Origin: JALNYB01 sp963676235
Lineage (GTDB): Archaea > Thermoplasmatota > Thermoplasmata > Methanomassiliicoccales > Methanomethylophilaceae
Assembly: GCA_963676235.1 (NCBI GenBank)
Contig: OY781044.1
Coordinates: 1,592,408 to 1,656,407, forward strand
DNA length: 64,000 nucleotides
Direction of reading: 5' to 3'
Positions 1 through 8,734 of the stretch are shown here, in pieces (the first letter of the stretch is position 1; each line of letters opens with the position of its first letter). The translations under genes and the position numbers were made by a program. The notes below the pieces were generated by a model. The model did no database searches. It was not told the origin of the DNA and saw only the letters and a list, made by a program, of their open reading frames with translations.

Positions 1-423
1 TCTTGCAGGATCTTTATACCTGCTGGACAAAATATCAATATTATCAGTACAAAATGAACAAACAGTAACTTTTCCAACAACAGTTGATCTTAAACCCATA
101 AAAACATGATTTGATTGTATATCTAGATTACGTGCAATGATAACATTTATTCCGATTTTTGATAAAATATGTATATTACCTTTGATAATCACATCATTGC
201 CATTAACAACGATGTCAGATAGATTTAATCCAGTAATATTTTTACATTGAATGTAGTACTTTTCATCCACAGTTTTAACAAGTAAATCATCCATATCAGA
301 AGCGCTTTCAGCTTTTACTTCAGACTGAATGCAGATTATTTTTCTTTCCAAATCCATCAACAATGCAAAATAAGCTTGAACGGTATCCTGATAACTATAT
401 CCAACAAGCCCACCCTTTACCAT
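1..423 (-). CDS. 5' end of a possible Cap4/DUF4297-like nuclease gene (partial)
   Basis: An open frame of 141 codons starts with ATG at 423 and runs off the left edge. It is AT-rich like the neighbouring defence genes. The N-terminus (MVKGGLVGYSYQDTVQAYF) has the glycine-rich GYxYQ opening typical of DUF4297/Cap4-type dsDNA endonuclease domains. Further on, an acidic SDMDDLL stretch followed by YIQCKN resembles the D...QxK form of the PD-(D/E)XK nuclease core seen in those proteins. In that family the domain cuts DNA when an attached sensor or ATPase domain is triggered, but those domains would lie outside the window. It is divergent from the Gabija pair, which supports a defence role. The family assignment rests on motif resemblance only; another REase-like fold is possible. 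Confidence 0.5.
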   Translation of the reverse strand, partial: MVKGGLVGYSYQDTVQAYFALLMDLERKIICIQSEVKAESASDMDDLLVKTVDEKYYIQCKNITGLNLSDIVVNGNDVIIKGNIHILSKIGINVIIARNLDIQSNHVFMGLRSTVVGKVTVCSFCTDNIDILSSRYKDPAR

Positions 424-451
424 TATTTCATCACCAAATCAATATTGCATA

Positions 452-476
452 TTCAGTAAATTAATAATTTACTGAA
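452..476. promoter_or_regulatory. Perfect palindrome in the divergent promoter region
   Basis: Two perfect 12-bp arms, TTCAGTAAATTA and its reverse complement, are separated by one base. The site lies 28 bp upstream of the minus-strand nuclease start and about 200 bp upstream of gajA. A further half-site, TACTGAA, occurs at 509-515. The spacing and symmetry fit an operator for a dimeric regulator of the divergent defence genes. A hairpin role in RNA cannot be excluded. Confidence 0.4.
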
Positions 477-678
477 ATTACAGACAGATTAACATAACCC
501 GCCCAATGTACTGAATAACATTCATGTGTAATAAAACAAATGTTAATGCAATAAATCAATGACAATCCGTTTAAATAGATATTATAAACTCAAAACAAAT
601 AACACATATTGTTCACAACAGCAACAGTTGTCACATTATGCCCAGAACGGTATAAGACAACAATATGGTGAAATACTA

Positions 679-2421
679 ATGACTTCGATGGGAATTGTAC
701 TGAGGAGGATAAACATAGAAAATATCAGATCGATCAAAAAATCTGATATAGAAATAAATGACAATACAGTATTGTTCGGCCACAATAACAGTGGAAAATC
801 AAATCTTCTATACGCAATAAACCTCGTGTTTGGTAAATCACGTTTGGAAAAGGAAGATATATTTTTCTCATCGGATTGCCCTTATTCGAAAAATAAGGAA
901 GCAAAAGTTGATTTATTATTTTTACCAACTGATAACAATAGTGCGGTGTGCAAAGAATTTAACGAACAATGGATGGAGATACTTGGCACACTGATCGGAT
1001 ATGATGCTGTAGATGGTTCACAGTTTTTTGGAGTTAGTGCAATATTTTCATACGATTACGATATGAATGGATATAGGCGCGCAAGAAAAAGAATTCTCCA
1101 ATGGTCCGATACAATTCAATCAAGTGGCGAATATATACCAGAAAAAGTCATGGACCACTTTGACTGCATTTATATTGATGCACAAAGAGATATCTCTTTG
1201 GATATTTCAGATCGCCACTCTTTTTGGAATAATAGAATATCAAGAATGGATATGCCCTCAGAATTAAAAGAAGAATATGGAAACACTATAAAACAACTCA
1301 ATGATTCTATCATCAGCAACAATCCCGTTTTGATAGATGTTCGTGAAAATCTGAATAAAATCATCCCAGAAGGTGAAATTACAATTAATCTTATACCCGA
1401 AGATCTTTCTAAATTACATCGTGGACTGGAAATAGGCGTCACGGAAAATGAAACGACCATTCCAATATCCAACATGGGTCTAGGTACAAGGAGTCAAGCT
1501 GTCTTTTCATCGATAAAAACGATAACGAATGCGAATATTGATGATCCAGAATTGATGATGTATTGTATAATCTTGGCTGAAGAACCCGAATCTCATCTCC
1601 ACCCATCTCTTCAGAAAACACTTGCAAAAGAATTCGAATGCATGAAAGCACAAAGGATCATTACAACACACTCCCCATTCTTCATATCTGAATCAAATAT
1701 CCAGAATCTAGTATGTTGCGGCCATGAGAAGGAAGGATCTACATATTCTTGTCTAAAAGATCACGGATTACCAAGTGAAAAGATAGAACCCCTCAAAAGA
1801 GTATTTATTGAGAGAAAAGCAGATGCTTTGTTCTCTGACATCATAATATTGGCTGAAGGAGAGACCGAATCGTGTGTGATACCTATATTCCTTGAAAAAC
1901 ATTTCAATAAAACTCCGGATCAGATGAATATCGTAATTGTAAACGTCGGTGGATACACAAATTACAAACCATTCCTTATTGCGTGTCGTGTTTTCAAAAT
2001 CAAATGGGTGGTGTTCTCAGATGGCGAAAAAAAGGTCATTGATGAACTGAAAAAATCGACGGATCATATATTTGGAAATGATTCGTTCGACACATACCTA
2101 AACAAAAATATATTCATATTACCCAATGAAAAATGTTATGAAGATTACCTTATTGAAGAGGGATACTCAAATACTATTGAATCAACTCTACTTGGAGACG
2201 ATAGATTTAAAGATCAATTTACAAAACAAATGGACAATGCACGTAAACAATGTCCAGAATCGACCGAATCTGAATTGTTATCCAACGTGATAAAAATAAA
2301 GAAAAATAAAACTGAGTATGCTAAACCGATAGCCAAAGCAATTTGTGAAAATGACACCATGCCAAAAATCATTTTGCAATTACTGGATACGATAGAAAAA
2401 CTGCAAGGTGAAATTACATGA
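679..2421 (+). CDS. gajA: Gabija protein GajA: OLD-family ATPase with TOPRIM nuclease
   Basis: The protein has 580 residues from the ATG at 679, close to the 578 of the Bacillus GajA. That start is preferred over the upstream ATG at 559 because a GGTGA ribosome binding site lies just before it and the conserved domain starts at once. An ABC-type ATPase domain comes first: Walker A GHNNSGKS at about residues 34-41 and the signature/Walker B region ending LAEEPESHLHP at about 300. A TOPRIM domain follows, with LAEGETE (acidic residue near 393) and FSDGE (aspartate near 448) as metal ligands. In known Gabija systems GajA is a sequence-sensing DNA nickase held off by nucleotides and released when phage replication depletes them. 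It overlaps gajB by 4 bp, so the two are surely one operon. Confidence 0.88.
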   Translation: MTSMGIVLRRINIENIRSIKKSDIEINDNTVLFGHNNSGKSNLLYAINLVFGKSRLEKEDIFFSSDCPYSKNKEAKVDLLFLPTDNNSAVCKEFNEQWMEILGTLIGYDAVDGSQFFGVSAIFSYDYDMNGYRRARKRILQWSDTIQSSGEYIPEKVMDHFDCIYIDAQRDISLDISDRHSFWNNRISRMDMPSELKEEYGNTIKQLNDSIISNNPVLIDVRENLNKIIPEGEITINLIPEDLSKLHRGLEIGVTENETTIPISNMGLGTRSQAVFSSIKTITNANIDDPELMMYCIILAEEPESHLHPSLQKTLAKEFECMKAQRIITTHSPFFISESNIQNLVCCGHEKEGSTYSCLKDHGLPSEKIEPLKRVFIERKADALFSDIIILAEGETESCVIPIFLEKHFNKTPDQMNIVIVNVGGYTNYKPFLIACRVFKIKWVVFSDGEKKVIDELKKSTDHIFGNDSFDTYLNKNIFILPNEKCYEDYLIEEGYSNTIESTLLGDDRFKDQFTKQMDNARKQCPESTESELLSNVIKIKKNKTEYAKPIAKAICENDTMPKIILQLLDTIEKLQGEIT

Positions 2422-4259
2422 AACTATCAGATAAACAGAAAGAAATAATAGAATCGAAGGAAAAACATATCGTTGTAACTGCAGGTGCTGGAAGTGGAAA
2501 AACAACTGTTCTTGTTGAGCATGCACTCAATATTGTAAAAAATAAAACTGACAATTCAAAAATTTTAGTATTGACATACAGCAATAAAGCTGCAAGAGAA
2601 TTAGAAGATCGCGCCAAGTGTAGCATAAATAACTACATGGAACACATGTACATAGGTACAATTCATAAATTTTGCACAGCCCTCATTGGAAAATATAGTA
2701 ACACAATTGGACTCGATTTAGGTTTTCAAATCTTAGATTCCAATGAAGAGCGGCTTGAAATATTTAAAAATGCAATCGATAATTTTCCAAATCTAAAACA
2801 CTCAATAATGTCGATGGAAAAGCCAGACAAAGAAATAAACAAATTGTTCGAAACAATGGGAATGATGAAAAGAAATATTAATTCTATCGATAAAATACCC
2901 CTCGAACATCAACAGCTTTTCGAAGAATACGATGAATTGATGTCAATTCAAAACTCAATTGATTTTGATGATATACTACGCTTAGCTTACAAAATACTCA
3001 ACGAAATGAAGGGTGTTTTAAAAATATATCAAAAAACTTTTACTTCAATATGTGTAGATGAAGCACAAGACTTGAATAATATTCAGTACAACATCATAAA
3101 AACCCTTGCGGGAGATCAGTCCTCTCTTTTCTTTGTAGGAGATCCAAATCAGGCAATATACGGATTCAACGGTTCTTCTTCATCATTTATGACTTATTCT
3201 ATAAAAAAAGACTATCCAGATGTGATTGAATTTTCACTCAATGAAAATTATCGCTCATCGAAAGCTGTAATAGATGCTGCAAAAAAAATTGAACCGAATT
3301 TTTCTCTTGATGGAAAAATAGCAATTCGAGGTGAATTTAACATTGAATGCTTTGATGATGAAAAGATTGAGGCAGAAGAAGTAGTTAAAAAAATAGAAGA
3401 ATTATTACAAAACAGCCACCCGGATATCGGAGATTCAATCGACCCCAATAATATTTGTATACTTGCCAGGAATAGATATGTACTTGATAACGTACACAAA
3501 TTACTGATTAAAAGAAATATAGAATCCACAATAAAACTACCAGTCTCTGGATTGACATATGAAACTGCATTCTTTAATGCCTTTATGCTTGGAATAAGAT
3601 TAATTTTAAATGAAAAAGACCTCATACATCTAAACAAAATAATACAAATACTCCAGTGTACCGATAATTCCACTATTTCAGAAATAATCAATGGCAAGAT
3701 TAAGACAGAGTTCCAAGGATATGACACATTGGTCTCAATTTGGACTGCCTTAAAAAAAGAATATGATAAAAATGAATACAATTCGTCATCTTTCAAAAAA
3801 GCTTTGGACAATTATTGTAATAATGAGAATAATTTCCTTAACGAATCTGAAAAATATTTGATAAGTAAAGACTATGGAGATTTAGAAAGTCGTTTAAATA
3901 CATATCTTGGAAATACAATAATCACCGAGCGCAGTCTTGCAAACCTAATGAGATCTATGTCCATTGGATCTCTAAATAATACATTAGAAAATGGAATAAT
4001 TCTTTCTACTGTGCATATGTCAAAGGGACTTGAATATGAAGTTGTATTCATAATCTCGGTGAATGAAGGGATATTCCCAGATTATAGATCAAAAGATGAA
4101 GCCTCCATATCTGAAGAGAAACACAATCTATTTGTATCGATTACAAGAGCAAAAAGGCTCTGTTACATTTCATATGTCAAAAACAGAGAAACTATGTGGG
4201 GGCCACGGTATCAGAAGCCATCCCGTTTCCTCACCACATATTTTAGAGACTTAATGTAA
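2418..4259 (+). CDS. gajB: Gabija protein GajB: UvrD-like superfamily 1 helicase
   Basis: This 613-residue protein starts with the ATG that overlaps the gajA stop (ATGA), behind a GGTGA site at 2406. It has the UvrD/PcrA motif set: Walker A TAGAGSGKTT at 21-30, motif Ia LTYSNKAARELE, motif II VDEAQDLN, motif III VGDPNQAIYGFNG, motif IV ENYRSS, motif V TVHMSKGLEYEVVF and motif VI LFVSITRAKRL near the C-terminus. GajB pairs with GajA in antiphage defence, where it is thought to sense DNA ends or ssDNA made by GajA. It is longer than the roughly 500-residue Bacillus GajB; the extra length appears to lie in the middle (2B-like) region around residues 300-470. The gene pair and order identify Gabija more firmly than either protein alone. 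Confidence 0.87.
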   Translation: MKLSDKQKEIIESKEKHIVVTAGAGSGKTTVLVEHALNIVKNKTDNSKILVLTYSNKAARELEDRAKCSINNYMEHMYIGTIHKFCTALIGKYSNTIGLDLGFQILDSNEERLEIFKNAIDNFPNLKHSIMSMEKPDKEINKLFETMGMMKRNINSIDKIPLEHQQLFEEYDELMSIQNSIDFDDILRLAYKILNEMKGVLKIYQKTFTSICVDEAQDLNNIQYNIIKTLAGDQSSLFFVGDPNQAIYGFNGSSSSFMTYSIKKDYPDVIEFSLNENYRSSKAVIDAAKKIEPNFSLDGKIAIRGEFNIECFDDEKIEAEEVVKKIEELLQNSHPDIGDSIDPNNICILARNRYVLDNVHKLLIKRNIESTIKLPVSGLTYETAFFNAFMLGIRLILNEKDLIHLNKIIQILQCTDNSTISEIINGKIKTEFQGYDTLVSIWTALKKEYDKNEYNSSSFKKALDNYCNNENNFLNESEKYLISKDYGDLESRLNTYLGNTIITERSLANLMRSMSIGSLNNTLENGIILSTVHMSKGLEYEVVFIISVNEGIFPDYRSKDEASISEEKHNLFVSITRAKRLCYISYVKNRETMWGPRYQKPSRFLTTYFRDLM

Positions 4260-4309
4260 TTTTTAACATAGTAGTACATTACGTATTTTTCAACGAAACA
4301 CATTCTGAA

Positions 4310-4331
4310 AAGAGGACTTCTCTGGCCTCTT
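4310..4331 (+). terminator. Possible terminator after gajB
   Basis: A 6-bp stem (AAGAGG/CCTCTT) with a 10-nt loop lies 50 bp past the gajB stop and is followed by TCTGTTTCC. The stem is short and no long T-run follows, so the call is weak. Confidence 0.3.
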
Positions 4332-4392
4332 CTGTTTCCGAATCGTGAAAATAGATCTAACCTCTGAAAATTACCCATCAAGCAGGATACAT

Positions 4393-6075
4393 TTGAACCC
4401 TGAGTTCGACAGATGATTTCGAAATCGTAAGAATTTGACACTTGAGCATCCGCTATCACACATCATTTTACGTCATGTCTTTCAGGTCCTTTCCTGTGTT
4501 CCTAGGGGGCTTTCATCCCCCGCGAACACCCGAAACGACCACCATATCCCTGAGAATGCGTGAATTGAGAGGCTCGAAATTCGAATATACGCGTCTCGTC
4601 GCCTGCTTGCGGTCGTGAACATAGGTAACTGTCAAATTCTGCAGGGAATCTATGATGAATCTTGTAGAACGTTTCCTCAGTTCCGGCATCTCATACCGCA
4701 CCATCGAGACTATGACCTGAGCAAGAAAACACAGCAGAAGCGTTCCTTTCACGCTGTTCTCCGACCATACGCGCATCGGTTTCAGGTCGATATGGTTCTT
4801 CAGCGAGTCCATGAGCTTTTCCACCGTATCGCGTCTGCGGTAGATCGAGAACACATCCTTCGCTGTCAAATTCGAACTGCATTCGAGTTTGAAAAATCCT
4901 TCACGATTGTTCGATAGACGCTTGCGAACGTACTCGAAGCTGTCCACATCATTCGTCAACAGCTTGCCTTGGACACCCACGTTCAGCGATATGAGCGGAT
5001 TCCTCAACCGTTTCACGACCGTCTTGGATATGCGCAGCGTGCCGTCCTTCTTCCTGCGCATGACATCCTTCGCGTCCTCGACGCATCTCCACGAGCGACC
5101 GTCCAAAGCGGCCATCTTGTCGCGATACAATTTCTCGGAATAGAACAGGTACACGGTCCTCCCGGACGATTCGAACGTCTTCCTCTGGCAGTAAACGCCG
5201 TCCTCATCGTCGACGCAGCACGCCTCATCCTTGTAGAAACGGGATATCCATGCGTCGTCGGTGACGTTCAGGCGCTTCCTGGTGATATACCTCATGTTCT
5301 TTTCCGTGATCTTGTCCAGCACCTGCTTGGCATCCCCTCCTGCATCGAAAACGAACAATGAATCGTCGCGGAGGTCGCCGATGATATCGTCGACGATCTT
5401 CACGAATTGAATAGAATCGGATGCGTTCCCGCGATCCACCGAGAGGTCTATGGGAATGTTTATCGGATCGCGAAGCTCGGCGGCGCCGAAGTTCACCTGC
5501 CTCAGATCCGGCCGTTTGTCCCTGGAATAACCGAAATCGTACAATCCCGTTCCCTTCGCATACACTGCTACGGACGTCGTATCGATGTTCACGTCGGTAT
5601 GCTCCAGATCGTAAATCGAGAACAATCCCCTACGCAGATGCACCAGCACCTCCGGCATGATCTCCCCGCAGCGTTCCACCGCGCGGTTGATCATCCTATG
5701 GCTCACCTCTCCCCGGATTCCCAACTCGTTCCTGACCTCCGGGGACTCCAGCCATCTTCCGCATCCCTCCACGGAGAAGTTCTCCGTCAGCCGATATGAA
5801 ATGATGGCACACACCAATGGAAAAAGCGGATGCCCTCTGTTCTTGGCATCGTTGAAAACACGGTCCAATCCCAATTTTCCAAGATATTCCCTCACGCAGG
5901 CGATGGTACCAATCGGTACTGATTTATTCTCGTTCGGCTCTAGGACGAATGTCCTGAGTCGAAAGTGGTTTTTTGTCACAACAGAACAGATTCACTCGGG
6001 ACACTTCTATTTTACGTCCAGTCATACGATGTTGATCGATCATTTGCATCAGGTCCTGTCGAGTTCAGGTTGAAC
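4393..6075. mobile_element. IS1634-type insertion sequence with 6-bp target duplication
   Basis: The element spans 4399-6069 (1671 bp). Its ends are imperfect 14-bp inverted repeats, CCTGAGTTCGACAG at 4399-4412 and CTGTCGAGTTCAGG at 6056-6069, matching at 12 of 14 positions. Immediately outside both ends is the same hexamer, TTGAAC (4393-4398 and 6070-6075), an exact target-site duplication. It carries a single transposase gene on the minus strand. The coding part is visibly richer in G and C than the AT-rich island around it, as expected of a recent arrival. It landed between gajB and the type I locus and does not seem to cut a recognisable gene. Confidence 0.85.
4513..5979 (-). CDS. IS1634/IS4-superfamily DDE transposase
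   Basis: The 488-residue transposase is intact. It has the DDE residues of IS4-type enzymes: the first aspartate in VNIDTTSVAVY (about residue 150), the GYSRDKRPDLRQ signature typical of the IS1634 group, the second aspartate in FVFDAGGDAK, and the glutamate in the YRRRDTVEKLMDSLKN (Y-x-x-R-x-x-x-E-x-x-x-x-x-x-K) motif near residue 400. It cuts and pastes its own element by recognising the inverted repeats. With intact frame, ends and target duplication the element may still be active. The enclosing IS is listed separately. Confidence 0.88.
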   Translation of the reverse strand: MTKNHFRLRTFVLEPNENKSVPIGTIACVREYLGKLGLDRVFNDAKNRGHPLFPLVCAIISYRLTENFSVEGCGRWLESPEVRNELGIRGEVSHRMINRAVERCGEIMPEVLVHLRRGLFSIYDLEHTDVNIDTTSVAVYAKGTGLYDFGYSRDKRPDLRQVNFGAAELRDPINIPIDLSVDRGNASDSIQFVKIVDDIIGDLRDDSLFVFDAGGDAKQVLDKITEKNMRYITRKRLNVTDDAWISRFYKDEACCVDDEDGVYCQRKTFESSGRTVYLFYSEKLYRDKMAALDGRSWRCVEDAKDVMRRKKDGTLRISKTVVKRLRNPLISLNVGVQGKLLTNDVDSFEYVRKRLSNNREGFFKLECSSNLTAKDVFSIYRRRDTVEKLMDSLKNHIDLKPMRVWSENSVKGTLLLCFLAQVIVSMVRYEMPELRKRSTRFIIDSLQNLTVTYVHDRKQATRRVYSNFEPLNSRILRDMVVVSGVRGG

Positions 6076-6248
6076 TACTTTTTTACTATCTATGTCTACA
6101 CTTACGCAAGATAATCGCCTTGCTTTCGTTGAGATAATTGCATTTTACAAGCAGTCTTCGCGTTCTCGTTAGCGAATCTCAGCATCAAATCCGTATATCA
6201 AGGTCTGTTCGAATGCCTTCAGCACCGAAACAAACGTGTTCTGACCCC

Positions 6249-6572
6249 TTAAGACGCCACATCATACGTCCGAAATTGCTGAATGCAAAAGAAATTCTTT
6301 CTTATTCCATCGTTATAATTATCAATCAGGTTACCTAATATCTCTATTTTCTCATCTTCCCTGATAGACGAATTGATCTTCATCCCCTTAATATTCAACC
6401 CCATCCCAAGAACGTAAGACACACTCTGTCTATATGACTTATTGTTCTTAAAATCCACGTAATCCCACTTAAGCGCCAGCAACTCACCGCGTATGCATCC
6501 GATATTAATCAGCAGATAGTAGATGACAGGGTTGTCGGCGCATTCGAGTGTGTATATCAGCTCTTCTAGCAT
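6249..6572 (-). pseudogene. Tyrosine recombinase remnant
   Basis: The 107-residue frame contains the front of a phage-type integrase catalytic domain: a LLINIGCIRGELLALKW block carrying the first catalytic arginine, then VDFKNNKSYRQSV and a MKINSSIR segment that matches the usual TKTxxSxR strand. The distal HxxR, H and nucleophilic tyrosine motifs are missing, and the frame ends at RTYDVAS. It is therefore a dead fragment, probably of an integrative element that once occupied this island. It is a different recombinase from the intact one at 7198-8124. Confidence 0.6.
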
Positions 6573-6625
6573 CAGGAAACGACTTCCTTTATTTCCATAT
6601 CTCTCGGAATAAACGGTAGAAAAAT

Positions 6626-7172
6626 ATGCTTTTGAATCCAGATTCCGAAGACGCTTGGGAACAGCGTAAGCTTTCAGAATTGTATGTTAAAAGTGGATCT
6701 GGTGGGACGCCGAGATCAACCAATTCATCATACTATGGTGGAAAAATACCATTTCTGGGGATATCCGATATTACTGAATCAAATGGCTATATCGATGATA
6801 CTGAAAAATATATCAGCGAGGATGGTTTGAATAATTCTGCCGCATGGATTGTACCTGCAGGAGCAATTAGTTTTAGCCATGTATGCTTCAGTAGGTAAAT
6901 TAGCAATTCTTAACGTTGATACTGCTACGTCACAGGCATTTTTTAACATGGTTTTTGATGATGATTCTCTACGTGATTTTGTATTTCACAGTTTAACTAA
7001 AACGAGCGAATTTGATGAATGGAATCAATTAGTATCTACAGGCACACAGGACAATCTCAATGCAAATAAGGTAAAGAATTTCAAAATCAGAATGCCAACG
7101 TCAAAGAATGAAATGATTTCTATTTCGATGTTCTTTATGAAAGTTGGTATCCTTATTACTCTTCATCAGTGA
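6626..7172 (+). pseudogene. Silent HsdS target-recognition cassette, plus-strand copy, frameshifted
   Basis: The frame opens with MLLNPDSEDAWEQRKLSEL, carrying the DAWEQRKL block that begins each target-recognition domain (TRD) in hsdS, and closes with ITLHQ, the start of the conserved helix LITLHQRE. A stop codon follows LHQ directly. One extra T in the run at 6871-6874, relative to the minus-strand copy, shifts the frame in the middle of the TRD. It is a single-TRD, storage-type copy with no helix spacer after it. It lies in inverted orientation to hsdS, so recombination at the shared repeats would invert the DNA between them. Confidence 0.75.
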
Positions 7173-8687
7173 GAGTCTTAAACGCGGATGCAATTGTTTA
7201 ACTGAGCCCCGATAACGATCTCATTATAAGATCGACATCCTGATTTTCAAGTTCGTGTATAATATGCAGATAAGTTTTTTGAGTCGTAGTCATACTTGCA
7301 TGACCTAACCTCCGTGCCACACTTGCAATAGAAACGCCTGCAAATAAAAGCAAAGATGCATGAGTGTGGCGAAGTCCATGAATGGAAATAACCGGTACAC
7401 CAGCGTTTTTGCACTTACGACGCAAGATGGCATTTACTGTCGAATTAAAGACTACTCCATTTACAAATATTGGTGAATCTTGTGGCAGATCTTTTAATAA
7501 TTCCGAGAATTGAACAACTGTCTGCCAATCAATCTGAATTTTACGTACAGATGATTGATTCTTTGTTGGGAGGAATCCACCATCTCCTTTGTAATCCCAT
7601 GTTTTGTTTATCGATAAAGATTGGTGTGTGAAATCAAAATCTTTTTGCGTCAGTGCTAACGCCTCTGAAAAGCGCATCCCTGTCTTGGCCACAAGAAGGA
7701 TGAACCAATCCCAATTCAATTGTTGTCCGAGATCCAAACTAGATAGAAGCATGTGCAATTCAAATTGATTTAGATATTTTGGTTTCTTTTCTCTTGGTTG
7801 TTTGCCTTTGATTATTGCTTTACGTGTAGGGTCGCGGTCAATGAGTCCCTCATCTACAGCATCTAATATTGCGCCCTTAAGTTGATGATGAAAATCCATT
7901 GTAGTTTGCCGCTCATGTGATTTGGCATAATCATTGAGTAATTGTTGATATCTTATCCGGGTGAGATCACAAACTAATAAGTCTGGTGCTAATCTTTCTA
8001 CCCATGTTTGTGTCACTAAATATTTCTTCATAGTTACATCCCGTATCGCGCCATTTTTGTACACCTTGATCCAATGTGCATAATAGTAGCAAAAAAGATC
8101 GGGAGTCGTTGTAATATCGATCATTATTCTTCCTCTTTGTTTTTCTTTTTCTTGGATGCAAAAGCTCTCACTGATGAAGAGTAATAAGGATACTAACTTT
8201 CATAAAGAACATCGAAATGGAAATCATTTCATTCTTTGACGTTGGCATTCTAATTTTGAAATTCTTTACCTTATTTGCATTGAGATTGTCCTGTGTGCCT
8301 GTAGATACTAATTGATTCCATTCATCAAATTCGCTCGTTTTAGTTAAACTGTGAAATACAAAATCACGTAGAGAATCATCATCAAAAACCATGTTAAAAA
8401 ATGCCTGTGACGTAGCAGTATCAGCGTTAAGAATTGCTAATTTACCTACTGAAGCATACATGGCTAAACTAATTGCTCCTGCAGGTACAATCCATGCGGC
8501 AGAATTATTCAAACCATCCTCGCTGATATATTTTTCAGTATCATCGATATAGCCATTTGATTCAGTAATATCGGATATCCCCAGAAATGGTATTTTTCCA
8601 CCATAGTATGATGAATTGGTTGATCTCGGCGTCCCACCAGATCCACTTTTAACATACAATTCTGAAAGCTTACGCTGTTCCCAAGCG
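6652..8687. repeat. Inverted repeat pair (about 518 bp) flanking the recombinase gene
   Basis: The segments 6652-7170 (519 bp) and 8171-8687 (517 bp) are near-identical in inverted orientation. Each begins with CGCTTGGGAACAGCGTAAG and ends with CTTATTACTCTTCATCAG when read in the hsdS sense. Visible differences include one T in a homopolymer and a T/C change near 6917. The roughly 1-kb unique segment between them holds only the tyrosine recombinase gene, so the whole block has the layout of an invertible cassette. Confidence 0.85.
7198..8124 (-). CDS. Tyrosine recombinase, probable HsdS specificity switch
   Basis: This 308-residue protein has an N-terminal SAM-like core-binding domain (about residues 10-110) and a complete catalytic domain. 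The catalytic residues are visible: Arg151 in GMRFSEA, His249 and Arg252 in IHGLRHT, His275 in RRLGHAS and the nucleophile Tyr285 in KTYLHI. Enzymes of this family cut and rejoin DNA at short repeats. Its position between two inverted HsdS cassettes, behind a complete type I locus, matches known systems where a dedicated recombinase shuffles target-recognition domains. A plain prophage integrase is the alternative, but no phage genes lie nearby. A slightly longer product with a basic N-terminus is possible from upstream in another frame, but the ATG at 8124 gives the standard domain. Confidence 0.8.
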   Translation of the reverse strand: MIDITTTPDLFCYYYAHWIKVYKNGAIRDVTMKKYLVTQTWVERLAPDLLVCDLTRIRYQQLLNDYAKSHERQTTMDFHHQLKGAILDAVDEGLIDRDPTRKAIIKGKQPREKKPKYLNQFELHMLLSSLDLGQQLNWDWFILLVAKTGMRFSEALALTQKDFDFTHQSLSINKTWDYKGDGGFLPTKNQSSVRKIQIDWQTVVQFSELLKDLPQDSPIFVNGVVFNSTVNAILRRKCKNAGVPVISIHGLRHTHASLLLFAGVSIASVARRLGHASMTTTQKTYLHIIHELENQDVDLIMRSLSGLS

Positions 8688-8734
8688 CATATATTAACTT
8701 CAATATGCTTCGTCACGAACCCGAATTGCATCAT
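8168..8734 (-). CDS. Silent or half-length HsdS cassette, minus-strand copy
   Basis: This 188-residue frame begins with an ATG overlapping the hsdR stop, so it could be translated by coupling. After a short unrelated leader it enters the conserved block (CAWEQRKLSEL), runs through one intact target-recognition domain, and stops right after ITLHQ. It lacks the helical spacer and a second TRD, so it would be a half-subunit at best. In the expressed hsdS the matching sequence continues as LHQRE; here the codon after CAG is TGA. It is in the same orientation as hsdS and nearly identical to the inverted plus-strand copy at 6652-7170. It is either a donor for gene conversion or a relic of an inversion. 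Confidence 0.7.
   Translation of the reverse strand: MMQFGFVTKHIEVNICAWEQRKLSELYVKSGSGGTPRSTNSSYYGGKIPFLGISDITESNGYIDDTEKYISEDGLNNSAAWIVPAGAISLAMYASVGKLAILNADTATSQAFFNMVFDDDSLRDFVFHSLTKTSEFDEWNQLVSTGTQDNLNANKVKNFKIRMPTSKNEMISISMFFMKVSILITLHQ

Noticed and set aside
4211..4459. 82-codon minus-strand frame at the left end of the insertion sequence
   Set aside because: It crosses the IS boundary and the 3' end of gajB, with no domain.
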